From an uncultured Granulosicoccaceae bacterium (GTDB taxonomy: Bacteria; Pseudomonadota; Gammaproteobacteria; CALCKW01), in the NCBI GenBank assembly GCA_937965695.1, contig CALCKW010000030.1, positions 24,739 through 88,738 on the forward strand: a stretch of DNA of 64,000 nt. The letters are read 5' to 3'. Under the pieces are notes generated by a model. That model had not been told where the DNA came from. It did not search any database and worked only from the letters and a program-made list of their open reading frames with translations. A program made the position numbers and the translations under genes. This document shows positions 25,099 through 35,154 of this stretch, piece after piece (position 1 is the first letter of the stretch; every line of letters begins with the position of its first letter).

Positions 25099-26283
25099 TT
25101 ATTGATGACTAACGTGGGCCACAAGAGTTTTCAAGTAGGCTGTTTCGGGCATTGCCAAATTCTCTGGATGGTCCATTCCCTGTTGGCCACGATCTAACAA
25201 TCGAAGTTCGTGTCCCTGCTGACGCGAGGCTTGCAGTACAACATCTTGCAACTGTGCAGGTGATAAGTGATGTGAGCAGGAACAGCTGATTAAAACACCC
25301 GATTTGCCCAACAATCGCATAGCCCATTGATTGAGACTGCGGTAATGATTACTGCCTTGCTTTGCGTCGCGCTTTCGCTTGATAAGCGCCGGAGGATCTA
25401 GGATGACCACGTCAAATTGTTCGCCTGCTCCGTGTAATTTTTTGAGTGCTTGTAGCGCATCGCCTTGCTCAGTACGTAACCGTAATCCATTCAGCTCAGC
25501 GTTGTTCTCAGCCTGCTGAAGCGCTGATGCCGAAGCATCTACACATAAGACATCGGATGCTCCACCTGCTGCTGCATTGAGGGCCCACCCTCCGACGTAG
25601 CTGCAAACGTCCAGAACTCTCGCACCTTTGCAATAGCGCCGAACGCCCAAGCGGTTCTCTCGCTGATCATAAAACCAGCCGGTCTTCTGCCCTTCTATGA
25701 CATCGACAGCAAAGCGCAGTTCACCTTCTTCTATGACTACGGAGCCATCTACTTGACCATGAATCACTTCAACGCTCTGCGTGAGTCCTTCAAGTTCGCG
25801 AGTTGCAAGATCGTTTCGTAAGACAATAACTTCAGGTTTGAAAACAGACACGAGAGCTTCCATCAATTGCTCTCGCAATGCCTCCATACCGGCAGTACCG
25901 ATCTGCACGACCAAAACTCGGTCATAGCGATCGACAATCAAACCTGGCAACCTATCCCCTTCTCCATGCACTACGCGATAGAAAGGACTCTCATACAAGC
26001 GTTCCCGAAGTGATAGTGCTTCTTTGAGACGAGTTATCAGCCAAGACGTGTCGATGGCGGCATTCGATTGACGTGTCAACAAACGAGCGCAGATGAGCGA
26101 TTGGGGATTGACGTAGACCTTACCAAGTGGTTCACCACCTGCGGTGCACAAGGTCGCGATTTCTCCAGGCTCGAATTCACGAAGAGGAGTTTTATCTACG
26201 GCAATTTCATTGCTATAGACCCAGAGATGGCCAGCGCGCAAGCGACGGTCTTCTCTGCTTTTGAGGATGAGTTTTTTTTCCAA
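25099..26283 (-). CDS. rlmI: Class I SAM-dependent rRNA methyltransferase (RlmI-like)
   Basis: This encodes 394 residues. An N-terminal PUA domain (about 1-75, KKLILKSREDRRLRAGHLWVY) is followed by an EEHEE-like region and a Rossmann methyltransferase domain with SAM motif VLDVCSYVGGW near residue 222 and the catalytic-loop DPPAL near residue 295. E. coli RlmI makes m5C1962 in 23S rRNA. The C-terminal CSCSHHL contains the conserved cysteines of m5C enzymes. The 45-base gap to lgt allows co-transcription. Confidence 0.9.
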   Translation of the reverse strand: MEKKLILKSREDRRLRAGHLWVYSNEIAVDKTPLREFEPGEIATLCTAGGEPLGKVYVNPQSLICARLLTRQSNAAIDTSWLITRLKEALSLRERLYESPFYRVVHGEGDRLPGLIVDRYDRVLVVQIGTAGMEALREQLMEALVSVFKPEVIVLRNDLATRELEGLTQSVEVIHGQVDGSVVIEEGELRFAVDVIEGQKTGWFYDQRENRLGVRRYCKGARVLDVCSYVGGWALNAAAGGASDVLCVDASASALQQAENNAELNGLRLRTEQGDALQALKKLHGAGEQFDVVILDPPALIKRKRDAKQGSNHYRSLNQWAMRLLGKSGVLISCSCSHHLSPAQLQDVVLQASRQQGHELRLLDRGQQGMDHPENLAMPETAYLKTLVAHVSHQ

Positions 26284-26369
26284 AGTACGTGCTCCGAGGT
26301 GGGCACGTAGAATATTACAGCAGGCGAGCGGTTACCATGTTTGTAACCACCACTACTTTATAAAGTTAG

Positions 26370-26879
26370 CTAGCCTTGCAAAGCGCTCAAGATTTTGTCT
26401 TCAAAATCGCTGCGCAAGCTGAGGGCCTTACCCACCTTGTTAAGATCGGCACGCAGTGTCTGGCATTCCTCGGAAGTACCATCAAATCGATCATACTTAT
26501 CGTTAAATTCCACCAAGAATTGCGTTGTCTCGGCAATGGTTGGGTAGAACTGTTGCGCGGCGCGCAAAACACCGTGGCGGCGCTCATGGCCGTCAATAAT
26601 GCGCTGATATAACTCAAAATGCCCGGACCCCAGGTAGTCCATTAATACTTCACAAAAAGCGGAGAGATCTTTCTCATTCGGCTGAAAGCCGACATCATCG
26701 GAATCTTCGTCCACTTCTTCGGTTGCGGTCACACCTGCCAATTGACAGAACAACACCAACACTTCCTGTCGTTCATCAACCAACTTGCGCACCGTGCCAC
26801 CAATGCTCTTGCGACGATCTACGCGGGGCGCTTCAGTGCTCGTTTTTTCGCTTGCCTGCTCGACACTTACCGGTTCCAT
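26370..26879 (-). CDS. rsd: Rsd/AlgQ family anti-sigma-70 regulator
   Basis: This encodes 169 residues. It matches the Rsd/AlgQ family, small helical proteins that bind region 4 of RpoD and shift RNA polymerase toward alternative sigma factors in stationary phase; AlgQ also affects alginate in Pseudomonas. The recognisable stretch is KLVDERQEVLVLFCQLAG followed by the helix with LMDYLGSGHFELYQRI. The first 30 residues are an acidic, Ser/Thr-rich extension absent in E. coli Rsd. The gene stands alone between rlmI and ycgN. In a genome with two polysaccharide loci, the AlgQ precedent is suggestive only. Confidence 0.9.
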   Translation of the reverse strand: MEPVSVEQASEKTSTEAPRVDRRKSIGGTVRKLVDERQEVLVLFCQLAGVTATEEVDEDSDDVGFQPNEKDLSAFCEVLMDYLGSGHFELYQRIIDGHERRHGVLRAAQQFYPTIAETTQFLVEFNDKYDRFDGTSEECQTLRADLNKVGKALSLRSDFEDKILSALQG

Positions 26880-27016
26880 AAAGTCCTACTCGAATTACTT
26901 AAACTATTTGAAAATGAGGCTAAAGTTTCTAGCTTCTATGACGCTTATGCAAATACTATTCCAAAAAAACAAACATTGCGCCAACTGAACCCTTAACGAA
27001 TTGACATAAACCAGAG

Positions 27017-27484
27017 CTAGTCAGAAGGTGTGCTCAGCAGAGTCTCGTAGGCATCCAGTGTATCAAATCGCAAAGCTCGGCGCTCAGACACCGCCAATTC
27101 AGTTACAGAGACATTGGCTTGTCGAACGGTATCCGCATCGCCGGAGACCAAAGGATGCCAAGATGCCAACCCTTTTCCTTCTGCCAGTCGCCTATAAGCA
27201 CAGCTCGCCGGCAGCCACGCATATTGCTTGGCCGGCATCTCGGCAGAAAGAACGAGGCAGTCTGGGACGAGCGTTTGTCGATTTCCATATTGGCTACAGC
27301 GGCATGCATCAATGTCCAGCAGCCGACACGCAACACAGGTAAATGCAACAGACTTTGCGGCAACAATCTTGTGTAGGCAACAACGACCACAGCCGTCGCA
27401 AAGCGCCTCCCACTGGTCAGAACTCATCTGCGACAGCGACAGCGACTGCCAAAAGGGGAGGCTATCGGCGATAGTAAGCCTCAA
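27017..27484 (-). CDS. YcgN family cysteine-cluster protein (UPF0260)
   Basis: This encodes 155 residues. Cys29, Cys32, Cys35 and Cys36 (CDGCGRCC), with further Cys at 50, 53, 61, 63 and 76, form the family's putative metal or Fe-S site (zinc/iron-chelating CxxCxxCC domain). The [11 protein letters not shown] and [17 protein letters not shown] stretches match E. coli YcgN across the family. Biochemical function is unknown. The best alignment uses the TTG start at 27484, inside the end of fbp (23-base overlap); the internal Met20 is the alternative. Confidence 0.87.
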   Translation of the reverse strand: MRLTIADSLPFWQSLSLSQMSSDQWEALCDGCGRCCLHKIVAAKSVAFTCVACRLLDIDACRCSQYGNRQTLVPDCLVLSAEMPAKQYAWLPASCAYRRLAEGKGLASWHPLVSGDADTVRQANVSVTELAVSERRALRFDTLDAYETLLSTPSD

Positions 27485-28442
27485 CTTCTGCTACTTCGTC
27501 TCGCGAACCCAGTACAACGGGAACGCGCTGGTGCAGATGCTCTGGGGCTATATCGACTATACGACCTCGCCCAGTACTCGCGGCTCCGCCCGCTTGCTCA
27601 ACCAACATGGCCATTGGATTAGCTTCATACATTAGCCGCAGTTTGCCACCTTGGTTTTTAGCTGAAAGTTTAGCGTCGATGGGATAGATAAAAATCCCAC
27701 CGCGGGTCAAGATGCGATGCACGTCAGCAACCATTGACGCAATCCATCGCATATTAAAGTCACGCTCACGCGGGCCTTCCTTGCCAGCCAAGCAATCAGC
27801 TATGTAAGCCTGCATCGGCTCTTCCCAGTGTCGCTGGTTAGAAGCGTTAATGGCGAACTCACTAGTCCTCTGTGGCACTTGCAGTGATTCCTTGGAAAGG
27901 ATGAACTCCCCTACGGCTCGGTCAAGCGTATAGCAATGTGTTCCCTGTCCAGTGGTCAGCACCATCACAGTTGCAGGACCGTAAACCACGTAGCCAGCGG
28001 CAACCTGCGTGTTACCCGCTTGCAGGTAGTCCTCAGTGGTGGGGTTGTTAGAAGGTGATTTCAGAACAGAAAATATGCTACCAACGGAGACATTCACGTC
28101 AATATTTGAAGAACCATCGAGCGGATCAAACACGAGTAAGTATTCTCCATCACCGACCAACGGATAGATATCCTCCATCTCTTCAGACGCCAAACCGGCT
28201 GCAGCACCGCTCGCTTGCGCCGTGCTGATAAATATCTCATTCGAGACAATATCCAACTTCTTCTGTGTTTCACCCTGCACGTTCTCGGTTTCAGCTGTGC
28301 CTAGCGCGTCTCCAAGATCCCCTTGTGCAATACCATCGGCGATCACTTTACTAGCAGTAGCTACTCCGTCCATCAATCGCACGAGTGCTTCGTCCGTTCC
28401 TCTGACGCGCAAATCTTGCGTCAATGTCGTGCCTGTTTGCAT
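27462..28442 (-). CDS. fbp: Class I fructose-1,6-bisphosphatase
   Basis: This encodes 326 residues. It hydrolyses fructose 1,6-bisphosphate in gluconeogenesis with Mg2+. Metal-binding and substrate motifs are [11 protein letters not shown] (105-115, including the metal aspartates), ASEEME near 86-90 and [11 protein letters not shown] near 275. The length is close to E. coli Fbp (332). It is first of a short fbp-ycgN transcript. Confidence 0.97.
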   Translation of the reverse strand: MQTGTTLTQDLRVRGTDEALVRLMDGVATASKVIADGIAQGDLGDALGTAETENVQGETQKKLDIVSNEIFISTAQASGAAAGLASEEMEDIYPLVGDGEYLLVFDPLDGSSNIDVNVSVGSIFSVLKSPSNNPTTEDYLQAGNTQVAAGYVVYGPATVMVLTTGQGTHCYTLDRAVGEFILSKESLQVPQRTSEFAINASNQRHWEEPMQAYIADCLAGKEGPRERDFNMRWIASMVADVHRILTRGGIFIYPIDAKLSAKNQGGKLRLMYEANPMAMLVEQAGGAASTGRGRIVDIAPEHLHQRVPVVLGSRDEVAEVEAYYRR

Positions 28443-28594
28443 GTCTCACTCCGTAGGGCGCCGCTCGGCTGCCATAAACTCAGGGTTACATTAGCCCACT
28501 GAAAATAGTTGTTACTTTAAAAAAACAGGCGAATAACGCGCCACCGCATAGAAAACAAACAAAACAGCTGGATGCTCTCGGTCCAAGCTTGGGC

Positions 28595-28765
28595 CTATAT
28601 TTCTACCATTTCAAAATCTTCTTTTGACGCACCGCAATCTGGGCACGTCCAATTCAACGGCACATCTTCCCATTTTGTCCCAGCCTCCAGTCCTTCACCA
28701 GGTGCGCCTAACTCCTCGTCGTAGATCCATCCACAGACGATGCACATGTACTTTTTGAATTCCAC
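28595..28765 (-). CDS. Rubredoxin
   Basis: This 56-residue electron carrier holds one iron in four cysteines: CIVCG and CPDCG. The intermediate WIYDEELGAPGEGL and the WEDVP stretch are typical. The likely start is GTG at 28765, preceded by GGAG ten bases upstream; starting earlier at 28834 would add a hydrophobic 23-residue extension not seen in rubredoxins. In proteobacteria such rubredoxins serve alkane hydroxylases or oxygen/peroxide reduction; no partner reductase is adjacent. Confidence 0.93.
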   Translation of the reverse strand: MEFKKYMCIVCGWIYDEELGAPGEGLEAGTKWEDVPLNWTCPDCGASKEDFEMVEI

Positions 28766-29066
28766 TGACAATCTGCTCCAACGTAATATTTTAGGTGTTA
28801 GCAAGGTAAACATCAGCACAACTTGTGCAGCCATAAAAAAGGCGAGCAGTCGCTGGCAACTGGCACTTAAGCCAACCTACTTAAACAATCAATTCTCACA
28901 CATGCCGCGCCACCGTTAAACCGCCAATTACTGCCGCTAGTATTATTCGCGAAAATGTAAGTCCTAAATTATTTTTTACTAAGTTTGCGGCAACGAAGAC
29001 GCCCTTCTAGGCCCACTCACTATTGCTCAGTTACACTAGGGGTTTTAGGACTAGACGGCACATCCT
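28766..29066. other. Divergent promoter region between rubredoxin and hemL
   Basis: These 301 bases carry the outward promoters of both genes. No gene is supported. The stretch near 28976-28992 is A+T-rich, but I found no promoter pair good enough to call. No riboswitch-like structure is apparent. Confidence 0.5.
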
Positions 29067-30359
29067 ATGGCAACTTCTGCTCAGCTTTTTGAACACGCCC
29101 AACAGCACATCCCAGGCGGAGTTAACTCTCCAGTACGTGCATTTCGTTCAGTCGACGGGACACCTGTTTTCATCGACAGAGCCTTCGGTGCACGCATGAT
29201 AGATGTGGAAGGACGCGAGTATCTCGACTACGTAGGATCTTGGGGCCCTATGATCCTGGGTCATGCCCACCCCGCAGTGATTGACGCCGTCTGCGAAACC
29301 GCAACACGCGGACTGAGCTTTGGTGCACCTTGCGTTGCCGAAAACCACATGGCCGACAAAGTCTGCTCGATAGTACCCTCCATGGAAATGGTACGCATGG
29401 TCAGCTCAGGTACCGAAGCGACTATGAGCGCCATTCGCTTAGCGAGAGGCTACACAGCTCGCGACAAAATAGTAAAGTTTGAGGGCTGCTATCACGGCCA
29501 CGCCGATTCCTTGCTGGTTAAAGCAGGGTCGGGAGCGTTGACACTTGGCGTCCCAAACTCTCCAGGTGTCCCTGCAGACCTGGCAGCACATACCCTAACC
29601 CTGACGTTCAATGACATCGAAGAGGTTCGCCGAACTTTCGCTGAGATTGGGGAACAAATCGCTTGCATCATCGTGGAACCGATAGCGGGAAATATGAATT
29701 GCATTCCGCCAGTTCCCGGATTCTTAGAAGCGCTGCGAGAGGTTTGTGATAACAGTGGCAGCGTGCTGATTTTTGACGAAGTCATGACCGGCTTTCGCGT
29801 TGCCTTAGGCGGCGCCCAATCAATTTATGGGATAACCCCTGACTTGACGACTTTGGGTAAAATTATCGGTGGCGGCATGCCAGTTGGTGCTTTTGGTGGC
29901 AAACGCGCGATCATGGAACACATTGCCCCACTGGGTCCTGTCTACCAAGCGGGCACTCTATCAGGCAATCCGGTCGCTATGGCGGCAGGACTTAAAACGA
30001 TGGAGTTAATCAGCGAACCGGGGTTCTACGACAAGCTTAACCAGAATGCAGCGAGGCTTGTTGATGGCATTGCAGCGGCAGCAAAGGAAGCGGGTATACC
30101 GCTCGCAACAGCACAAGTAGGTGGAATGTACGGATTGTTCTTCACAGAAGCCAGTTCGGTCACGAGTTTTGCCGAGGCGACCACTTGCGACCTAGATAGC
30201 TTTAAACGCTTTTTTCACCTGATGTTAGAGCAAGGTATTTACTTAGCGCCTTCAGCCTTTGAAGCTGGTTTTATTTCTGCGGCGCACAGTTGCGATGATA
30301 TAGATACCACCATTGCAGCGGCAGCAAGTGCGTTTAAAACAATCTCGGCAGAGAAATAA
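29067..30359 (+). CDS. hemL: Glutamate-1-semialdehyde 2,1-aminomutase
   Basis: This 430-residue PLP enzyme makes 5-aminolevulinate in the C5 route of tetrapyrrole synthesis. The cofactor lysine is Lys265 in [13 protein letters not shown], and [13 protein letters not shown] and the N-terminal [11 protein letters not shown] are strongly conserved. Length and lysine number match E. coli HemL. It stands alone and is followed at once by a hairpin terminator; the next gene is convergent. Its product feeds haem for c-type cytochromes such as the peroxidase at the window's left edge. Confidence 0.97.
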   Translation: MATSAQLFEHAQQHIPGGVNSPVRAFRSVDGTPVFIDRAFGARMIDVEGREYLDYVGSWGPMILGHAHPAVIDAVCETATRGLSFGAPCVAENHMADKVCSIVPSMEMVRMVSSGTEATMSAIRLARGYTARDKIVKFEGCYHGHADSLLVKAGSGALTLGVPNSPGVPADLAAHTLTLTFNDIEEVRRTFAEIGEQIACIIVEPIAGNMNCIPPVPGFLEALREVCDNSGSVLIFDEVMTGFRVALGGAQSIYGITPDLTTLGKIIGGGMPVGAFGGKRAIMEHIAPLGPVYQAGTLSGNPVAMAAGLKTMELISEPGFYDKLNQNAARLVDGIAAAAKEAGIPLATAQVGGMYGLFFTEASSVTSFAEATTCDLDSFKRFFHLMLEQGIYLAPSAFEAGFISAAHSCDDIDTTIAAAASAFKTISAEK

Positions 30360-30392
30360 AAAAGCCCGCCAGCAAGCTGCTGGCGGACTTTT
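30358..30392. terminator. Bidirectional intrinsic terminator between hemL and dgkA
   Basis: Arms CCGCCAGCA (30366-30374) and TGCTGGCGG (30378-30386) form a 9-base stem around AGC. Six A at 30358-30363 give a U-tract for leftward transcripts, and TTTT at 30389-30392 a weaker one for hemL. The convergent genes share it. Confidence 0.85.
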
Positions 30393-30412
30393 ACATAAGG
30401 CTGGTTTGTGTA

Positions 30413-30775
30413 CTAAAAAATCAGTAACGCCACCCAAGTGACCACTGCAAGCGTTGTCGCCAAGAATACTGCAGCAGATCCCTGATCTTTAGCGCGACCT
30501 GAAAGTTCATGATGTTCAAAACCAATACGATCCACCACAGACTCAACAGCGGTGTTCAACAACTCGACGATCAAAAGTAAAAACACCACACCGATCAACA
30601 GCAGCCGCTCTGCGGCTGTATCACCAATCCACAAACCCAACGGCAACGAGAACACCAACAGCACCACTTCTAGACGAAACGCCTCTTCATGCTGCCAAGC
30701 TGATTGGAACCCCGCCATGGAGTTTTTGGAGGCTGCCCAAAACCGCGCGAAACCCGAGAGTGAAGTGCCCGCCAT
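30413..30775 (-). CDS. dgkA: Diacylglycerol kinase
   Basis: This 120-residue inner-membrane enzyme phosphorylates diacylglycerol to phosphatidate, recycling lipid released during membrane-derived glycan synthesis. It has an N-terminal amphipathic helix (FQSAWQHEEAFRLE, with the conserved Glu) and three transmembrane helices; the active-site stretch is ELLNTAVESVVDRIG. The length equals the E. coli enzyme (about 122). It is five bases after gcvH and may share its transcript. Confidence 0.95.
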   Translation of the reverse strand: MAGTSLSGFARFWAASKNSMAGFQSAWQHEEAFRLEVVLLVFSLPLGLWIGDTAAERLLLIGVVFLLLIVELLNTAVESVVDRIGFEHHELSGRAKDQGSAAVFLATTLAVVTWVALLIF

Positions 30776-30780
30776 CTGGC

Positions 30781-31167
30781 TTAGCCAGCCGTCACTGAAT
30801 TTTCGTAATTTGCTGCGGACAACAGCTCTTCTAGCTCAAGCGGATTTCTCGGCTCGATAGAAAACAACCATCCTTCACCGTATACGTCGTCATTGACCAG
30901 TTCAGGGCCATCAACCAACGCTTCGTTAACAGCCTTTACAATACCGCTTACTGGGGCGTAAATATCGGAGGCCGTTTTCACTGACTCCACGACTGCAATC
31001 GCGTCTCCACTGGCGACCTCAGCGTCGATTTCTGGCACCTCAACAAATACCACATCACCCAATTGCTCTTGTGCGTGATCTGAGATTCCTACGGTGACGC
31101 TACCATCGTCTTCCAATCGGACCCACTCGTGGCTAGCGGCGTATTTAAGTTCTTCTGGCAAATTCAT
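30781..31167 (-). CDS. gcvH: Glycine cleavage system H protein
   Basis: This 128-residue lipoyl carrier shuttles the aminomethyl group between GcvP, GcvT and the lipoamide dehydrogenase. Lipoylated Lys64 is in [15 protein letters not shown]. The N-terminal [16 protein letters not shown] is the conserved start. The genes for GcvP and GcvT are not in the window, so this gene is split from the rest of the system. It lies between lnt and dgkA on the same strand. Confidence 0.97.
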   Translation of the reverse strand: MNLPEELKYAASHEWVRLEDDGSVTVGISDHAQEQLGDVVFVEVPEIDAEVASGDAIAVVESVKTASDIYAPVSGIVKAVNEALVDGPELVNDDVYGEGWLFSIEPRNPLELEELLSAANYENSVTAG

Positions 31168-31258
31168 GCTTAGCTCCCAAAATTTTGCATTGCTCCAGGG
31201 TCATTATCCGTCGCCGCGAATAATACCTGAAGCTGACTCATTCAACCACGCGGCCCGT

Positions 31259-32782
31259 TCATTTTTTGGCTTTTTGTTTCTGTAACAGCAAGAGCACCAT
31301 CCAGCACAACACTAGAATAGCGAACATTGGCCTATTAGCTAAACGCACAAAAACAGTCTGCCCTTGGCGAGGTTGCACCATGGAGTCCAATACTGCCGCT
31401 TCAAATTGTGGCGCGCTGGCTTGCACTTTTCCATGCCTATCGATAGAAGAAGTGATCCCCGTGTTAGTGGCTCGGAGCAAATGACGATCTGTTTCAACAG
31501 CTCTTAGGCGCGCAATCTCTTGATGCTGTAAGGGCGCCCAAGAATTTCCAAACCATGCATCGTTACTGACATTAACCAAATAATGGGCTTTGGGCAGTTG
31601 CTTAATTACTTCTGTTCCGAAAGCATCGTCGTAACAAATTGACACGGCGGCAAATGTTGCACCCACGGGCAGCGGCTGAGGCACACCTTGACCTGCGCTG
31701 ATATCCGACATTGGAATCGCAACCCATCGGCGTAGAAAATTCAAGAGCCAGCGAAATGGCATATATTCGCCAAAGGGCACTAGGTTTCGTTTGTGGTAAT
31801 CCACTGGTTCGTCGAGCGTCGCGACACGCACCGTATTAAATGTTTCTTGTGTGAGGTCACGCCAGCTAAATCCGCCCATGAGCCAAGTGGTTTCCTGAGC
31901 AATCAACTTTTCTCTAAACGGCTGTAAGAAGCCTTGCGCTTGATCAAAATAAATAGGTACTGCCGTTTCAGGCCAGATGATTAAATCAAAGGTTTCGTCG
32001 CCTTGCAGCGAAAGATCAACATATTTTTGCAAAGACGGCACCAGGTGCTGTGATTCAAATTTTATACCTTGCTCGACATTGCCTTGAACCATCCTAGTGC
32101 GCAAAGCAGGGCCTACATTTTCACCCCACTCTTGGAAACTCGCCAGTATAGAAAGCCCAAAAATTGATCCACCAATCGCCACACCCGCGAAAATTGTAGA
32201 AGCACTCCGATGTAGGAACATAGCCGCTAACACCCCAGCAAGCAGTGATGCTGCGAACGTCATCAACAAAACTCCACCCCAAGGCGCCAAATGTTGAAGA
32301 GGAGTATCTAAGCCAGCATATCCAGCTTGCAGCCAAGGGAAACCTACAAAAAACCACTCGCGAAACCACTCAAGGCTGAACCATAAAAGAGGAAGAGCGA
32401 AAAGCTCGCGCGAAGGACCAGTCCATTTAAATAACAATCGTGCTTGCATCCAAGCAAAAAAACTTGGATAGAGTGCCATCACTGCAACAAATGCAGCTGC
32501 GCCCAACAATGCCAGTGGCGCTATCGCTTGACCGAATAAATGCAAGCTGTGGTAAATCCAGTTGACGCCGACACCAAACATGCCAACCCCGAACAACCAA
32601 CCTCTTTTAGCCGCAACATTTGAATCGACCCCACGAAGGCAGCACCAAAAAACAGCAAGCGCTATGACGGAAAGCGGCCGAATAGATACAGGAGCAAAGG
32701 CTAAAGGGTAAATTGCTCCGGCTAGCAATGCGCAAACATGCAGGGGCCAAACCGATCTAAATAGAAATCGCGAAGAGGTCAA
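31259..32782 (-). CDS. lnt: Apolipoprotein N-acyltransferase
   Basis: This encodes 507 residues. Several N-terminal transmembrane helices (about 10-230) precede a periplasmic nitrilase-type domain with Glu in IIWPETAVP, Lys in the central segment and the acyl-carrying Cys in VSICYDDAFG. It adds the third acyl chain to lipoproteins, taking it from a phospholipid. Its stop-start junction with corC overlaps by four bases, as is usual for corC-lnt pairs. Confidence 0.95.
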   Translation of the reverse strand: MTSSRFLFRSVWPLHVCALLAGAIYPLAFAPVSIRPLSVIALAVFWCCLRGVDSNVAAKRGWLFGVGMFGVGVNWIYHSLHLFGQAIAPLALLGAAAFVAVMALYPSFFAWMQARLLFKWTGPSRELFALPLLWFSLEWFREWFFVGFPWLQAGYAGLDTPLQHLAPWGGVLLMTFAASLLAGVLAAMFLHRSASTIFAGVAIGGSIFGLSILASFQEWGENVGPALRTRMVQGNVEQGIKFESQHLVPSLQKYVDLSLQGDETFDLIIWPETAVPIYFDQAQGFLQPFREKLIAQETTWLMGGFSWRDLTQETFNTVRVATLDEPVDYHKRNLVPFGEYMPFRWLLNFLRRWVAIPMSDISAGQGVPQPLPVGATFAAVSICYDDAFGTEVIKQLPKAHYLVNVSNDAWFGNSWAPLQHQEIARLRAVETDRHLLRATNTGITSSIDRHGKVQASAPQFEAAVLDSMVQPRQGQTVFVRLANRPMFAILVLCWMVLLLLQKQKAKK

Positions 32783-33630
32783 AGGCTTTTTACAAGTTCG
32801 GCAGGAGCCATCTGCAAGAGATGAATTCGACGCTTATCACCGGCTAATACGGTGACCAAATAGTCGCCCAGGTTCACTGACTCACCAGGACTAGGCAAGT
32901 AACCAAAAGCATTAATAACCAACCCACCAACCGTGTCAAATTCGTCATCAGAAAACTCTAGATCAAGTAATTCATTGAGTTCTTCGATGGGAGTCAACGC
33001 ACGAACAGAAAACCGCCCGTCTTCATGCGGCCTGATATTGGCCACTTCTTCAGAGTCATGCTCATCATCTATGTCGCCGACAATGCGCTCGAGCACATCT
33101 TCGATGGTTACCACCCCGGCAACACCGCCGTATTCATCAATGACAATCGCCATGTGCGTACGTCGATTACGAAAGTCACGGAGTAAAACGTTTAAACGCT
33201 TACTCTCTGGCGTGAGCTCCGCTTTACGCATATGGTCTTGGATTCTGAAATTTTCCGCATCGGCACCTAGTGCAAGACGCAGGAGGTCTTTCGCGAGAAT
33301 AACCCCGAGTACTTCATCTCTGCTTTCCCCAACAACAGGGAATCGAGAGTGACCGCTTTGAATGATCACGTCGAGAATTTCTTCTAACGGCGCGTCGACT
33401 TCAACACACACCATTTGTGCGCGAGGTATCATGATGTCACGAACTTGCATGTCCGCCACCTCGAAAACACCGTTGATCATCGAAAGAGAATCTGTATCTA
33501 TCAACGAGCGTTCGTGTGATGCTTCTAGGATTTCTTGCAAATCACCGCGATCACGCGGCTCGCCTCCAAATGCATGGGCGATGCGTTCCACAAAGGAACG
33601 CTGACTACTGTCAGGGTTATCGTCAGCCAT
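32779..33630 (-). CDS. corC: CorC/YbeX family CBS-domain protein
   Basis: This encodes 283 residues. Two CBS domains (about 65-190: MIPRAQMV, SGHSRFPVVGESRDEVLG, MAIVIDEYGGVAGVVTIEDVLE) are followed by a C-terminal CorC_HlyC domain (GRFSVRALTPIEELNELL). No membrane helix is present, as in the short YbeX type. The family has been tied to Mg2+/Co2+ efflux and to ribosome maintenance. It overlaps ybeY by eight bases. Confidence 0.93.
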   Translation of the reverse strand: MADDNPDSSQRSFVERIAHAFGGEPRDRGDLQEILEASHERSLIDTDSLSMINGVFEVADMQVRDIMIPRAQMVCVEVDAPLEEILDVIIQSGHSRFPVVGESRDEVLGVILAKDLLRLALGADAENFRIQDHMRKAELTPESKRLNVLLRDFRNRRTHMAIVIDEYGGVAGVVTIEDVLERIVGDIDDEHDSEEVANIRPHEDGRFSVRALTPIEELNELLDLEFSDDEFDTVGGLVINAFGYLPSPGESVNLGDYLVTVLAGDKRRIHLLQMAPAELVKSL

Positions 33631-34132
33631 GGCTGCTCGTGTTATCTCCAGGACAATCTATGTAAGGGCAGTCTATGCCCAGTAAGGCTAGCAACTGTGT
33701 TTCCAATTGCTCCATTTTTTTGGCTTCTTCGCTTTCTATATGGTCAAACCCGCGCAGATGTAGTACTCCATGAATCACCATATGCGCAAAGTGTTCATTT
33801 CTGGCTTTGTCTTGTGCTATCGCCTCATCGATCACAACGGGTACACAGATGACAATATCACCCAAGAACCCATCCGCAAACTCTGGCGGGATACCAGACT
33901 CAAACGACAACACATTGGTTGCTGATTCTTTTTGGCGAAACTGGTGGTTTAATTCTGTAATTTCATGGCGATCAACAAATCGAACGGTGCAATAGATACC
34001 ATCAGACTGCAACGCTCGCGCAGCCCAATCAGCGACCAATTCAGCGCTTGGTGAAAGCTGTTTGAGCGAGTCATCAGCAAATTGCACGTCAATTGCCATT
34101 GACCGCTGATCAAAATTACCAGCGTCTAGCAT
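33623..34132 (-). CDS. ybeY: Endoribonuclease YbeY
   Basis: This encodes 169 residues. The zinc site HGVLHLRGFDH (three His) near the C-terminus is diagnostic. YbeY matures the 16S rRNA 3' end and takes part in ribosome quality control. Its start touches the phoH stop (34132), so the miaB-phoH-ybeY-corC-lnt genes are very tightly packed. Confidence 0.95.
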   Translation of the reverse strand: MLDAGNFDQRSMAIDVQFADDSLKQLSPSAELVADWAARALQSDGIYCTVRFVDRHEITELNHQFRQKESATNVLSFESGIPPEFADGFLGDIVICVPVVIDEAIAQDKARNEHFAHMVIHGVLHLRGFDHIESEEAKKMEQLETQLLALLGIDCPYIDCPGDNTSSHG

Positions 34133-35154
34133 TACTTTCGCTCTGGCTCGCGGCTCTCTTCAAATTCGTAAGCCCGCACAATACGCTTCACCAGAGGATG
34201 ACGCACAACATCTCGAGCGCCAAATTTCACAAATCCAATACCTTCTACATCGCCGAGTAAGTCACGTGCGTGACTAAGACCTGACTGGCTTTTGTTTGGT
34301 AGGTCTATTTGAGATGTATCCCCGGTAACGATCGCTTTACTGCCGAAACCAATACGCGTTAGAAACATTTTCATCTGTTCGCGGGTGGTGTTTTGCGCCT
34401 CATCCATAATGATGCAAGAGTGATTGAGTGTTCGACCTCGCATAAATGCCAAAGGAGCTACTTCTATGACACTGCGATCTATCAGCTTTGCAACGCGCTC
34501 GAAGCCCATGAATTCATAGAGCGCATCGTAAATGGGTCGCAGGTACGGATCAATTTTCTGGGTTAAATCACCGGGCAAAAAACCCAATCTTTCGCCTGCC
34601 TCTACAGCTGGTCGAACCAGCACTAAGCGGCGCACCTGATCCTTTTCCAGCAATTCTACGGCAGCAGCTACGGCAAGATAAGTCTTTCCAGTGCCAGCCG
34701 GCCCTTCCCCAAAGGTTAAGTCATTTGCACGAATCGCACGTAGATAATCGCTTTGATTGTCTCCACGTGCACGCAACTTCATACGACGCAATGAGATTTG
34801 AACAGATAAGTCATCAGCAGATGACTCGCCCTGCCCAGCATTGCTCAAATGCAAGTGCACGACCTCATCACTTAAAGCTTGCTCAGCCGCTAAAGCATAT
34901 AGCTCATGCAGCACGGCTTCAGCTTGCTCTACTGCATCTGCCTCCCCTTGCACAGCAAACAACTCACCTCGGTTGCTAATTTCTACAAGCAATCTAGATT
35001 CTATTTGTTTTAGATTGGCATTCAGCTGACCACAGAGTTCTGCCAGTTGATCATTGTCGACAGGATCGAGGCTAAACTCTCGACGTATAACCTCCATTGG
35101 CAGGTCTTCGGATAAAACTTCAGTCAAGTTTAATAGCCTCGGCTTTGGGGTCAT
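34132..35154 (-). CDS. ybeZ: PhoH-like ATPase (YbeZ)
   Basis: This encodes 340 residues. The P-loop GPAGTGKT is at 151-158 and Walker B at about 240 ([11 protein letters not shown]). The N-terminal 130 residues form the KH-like part of YbeZ, which partners YbeY in RNA metabolism. The ATG at 35154 overlaps miaB by 35 bases and has GGTGAG five bases upstream; the ATG at 35097 aligns better with E. coli YbeZ. Either is possible. Confidence 0.94.
   Translation of the reverse strand: MTPKPRLLNLTEVLSEDLPMEVIRREFSLDPVDNDQLAELCGQLNANLKQIESRLLVEISNRGELFAVQGEADAVEQAEAVLHELYALAAEQALSDEVVHLHLSNAGQGESSADDLSVQISLRRMKLRARGDNQSDYLRAIRANDLTFGEGPAGTGKTYLAVAAAVELLEKDQVRRLVLVRPAVEAGERLGFLPGDLTQKIDPYLRPIYDALYEFMGFERVAKLIDRSVIEVAPLAFMRGRTLNHSCIIMDEAQNTTREQMKMFLTRIGFGSKAIVTGDTSQIDLPNKSQSGLSHARDLLGDVEGIGFVKFGARDVVRHPLVKRIVRAYEFEESREPERK

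Noticed and set aside
31168..31258. Glycine riboswitch before gcvH
   Set aside because: The 91-base gap has no recognisable aptamer core and is too short for the usual tandem arrangement.
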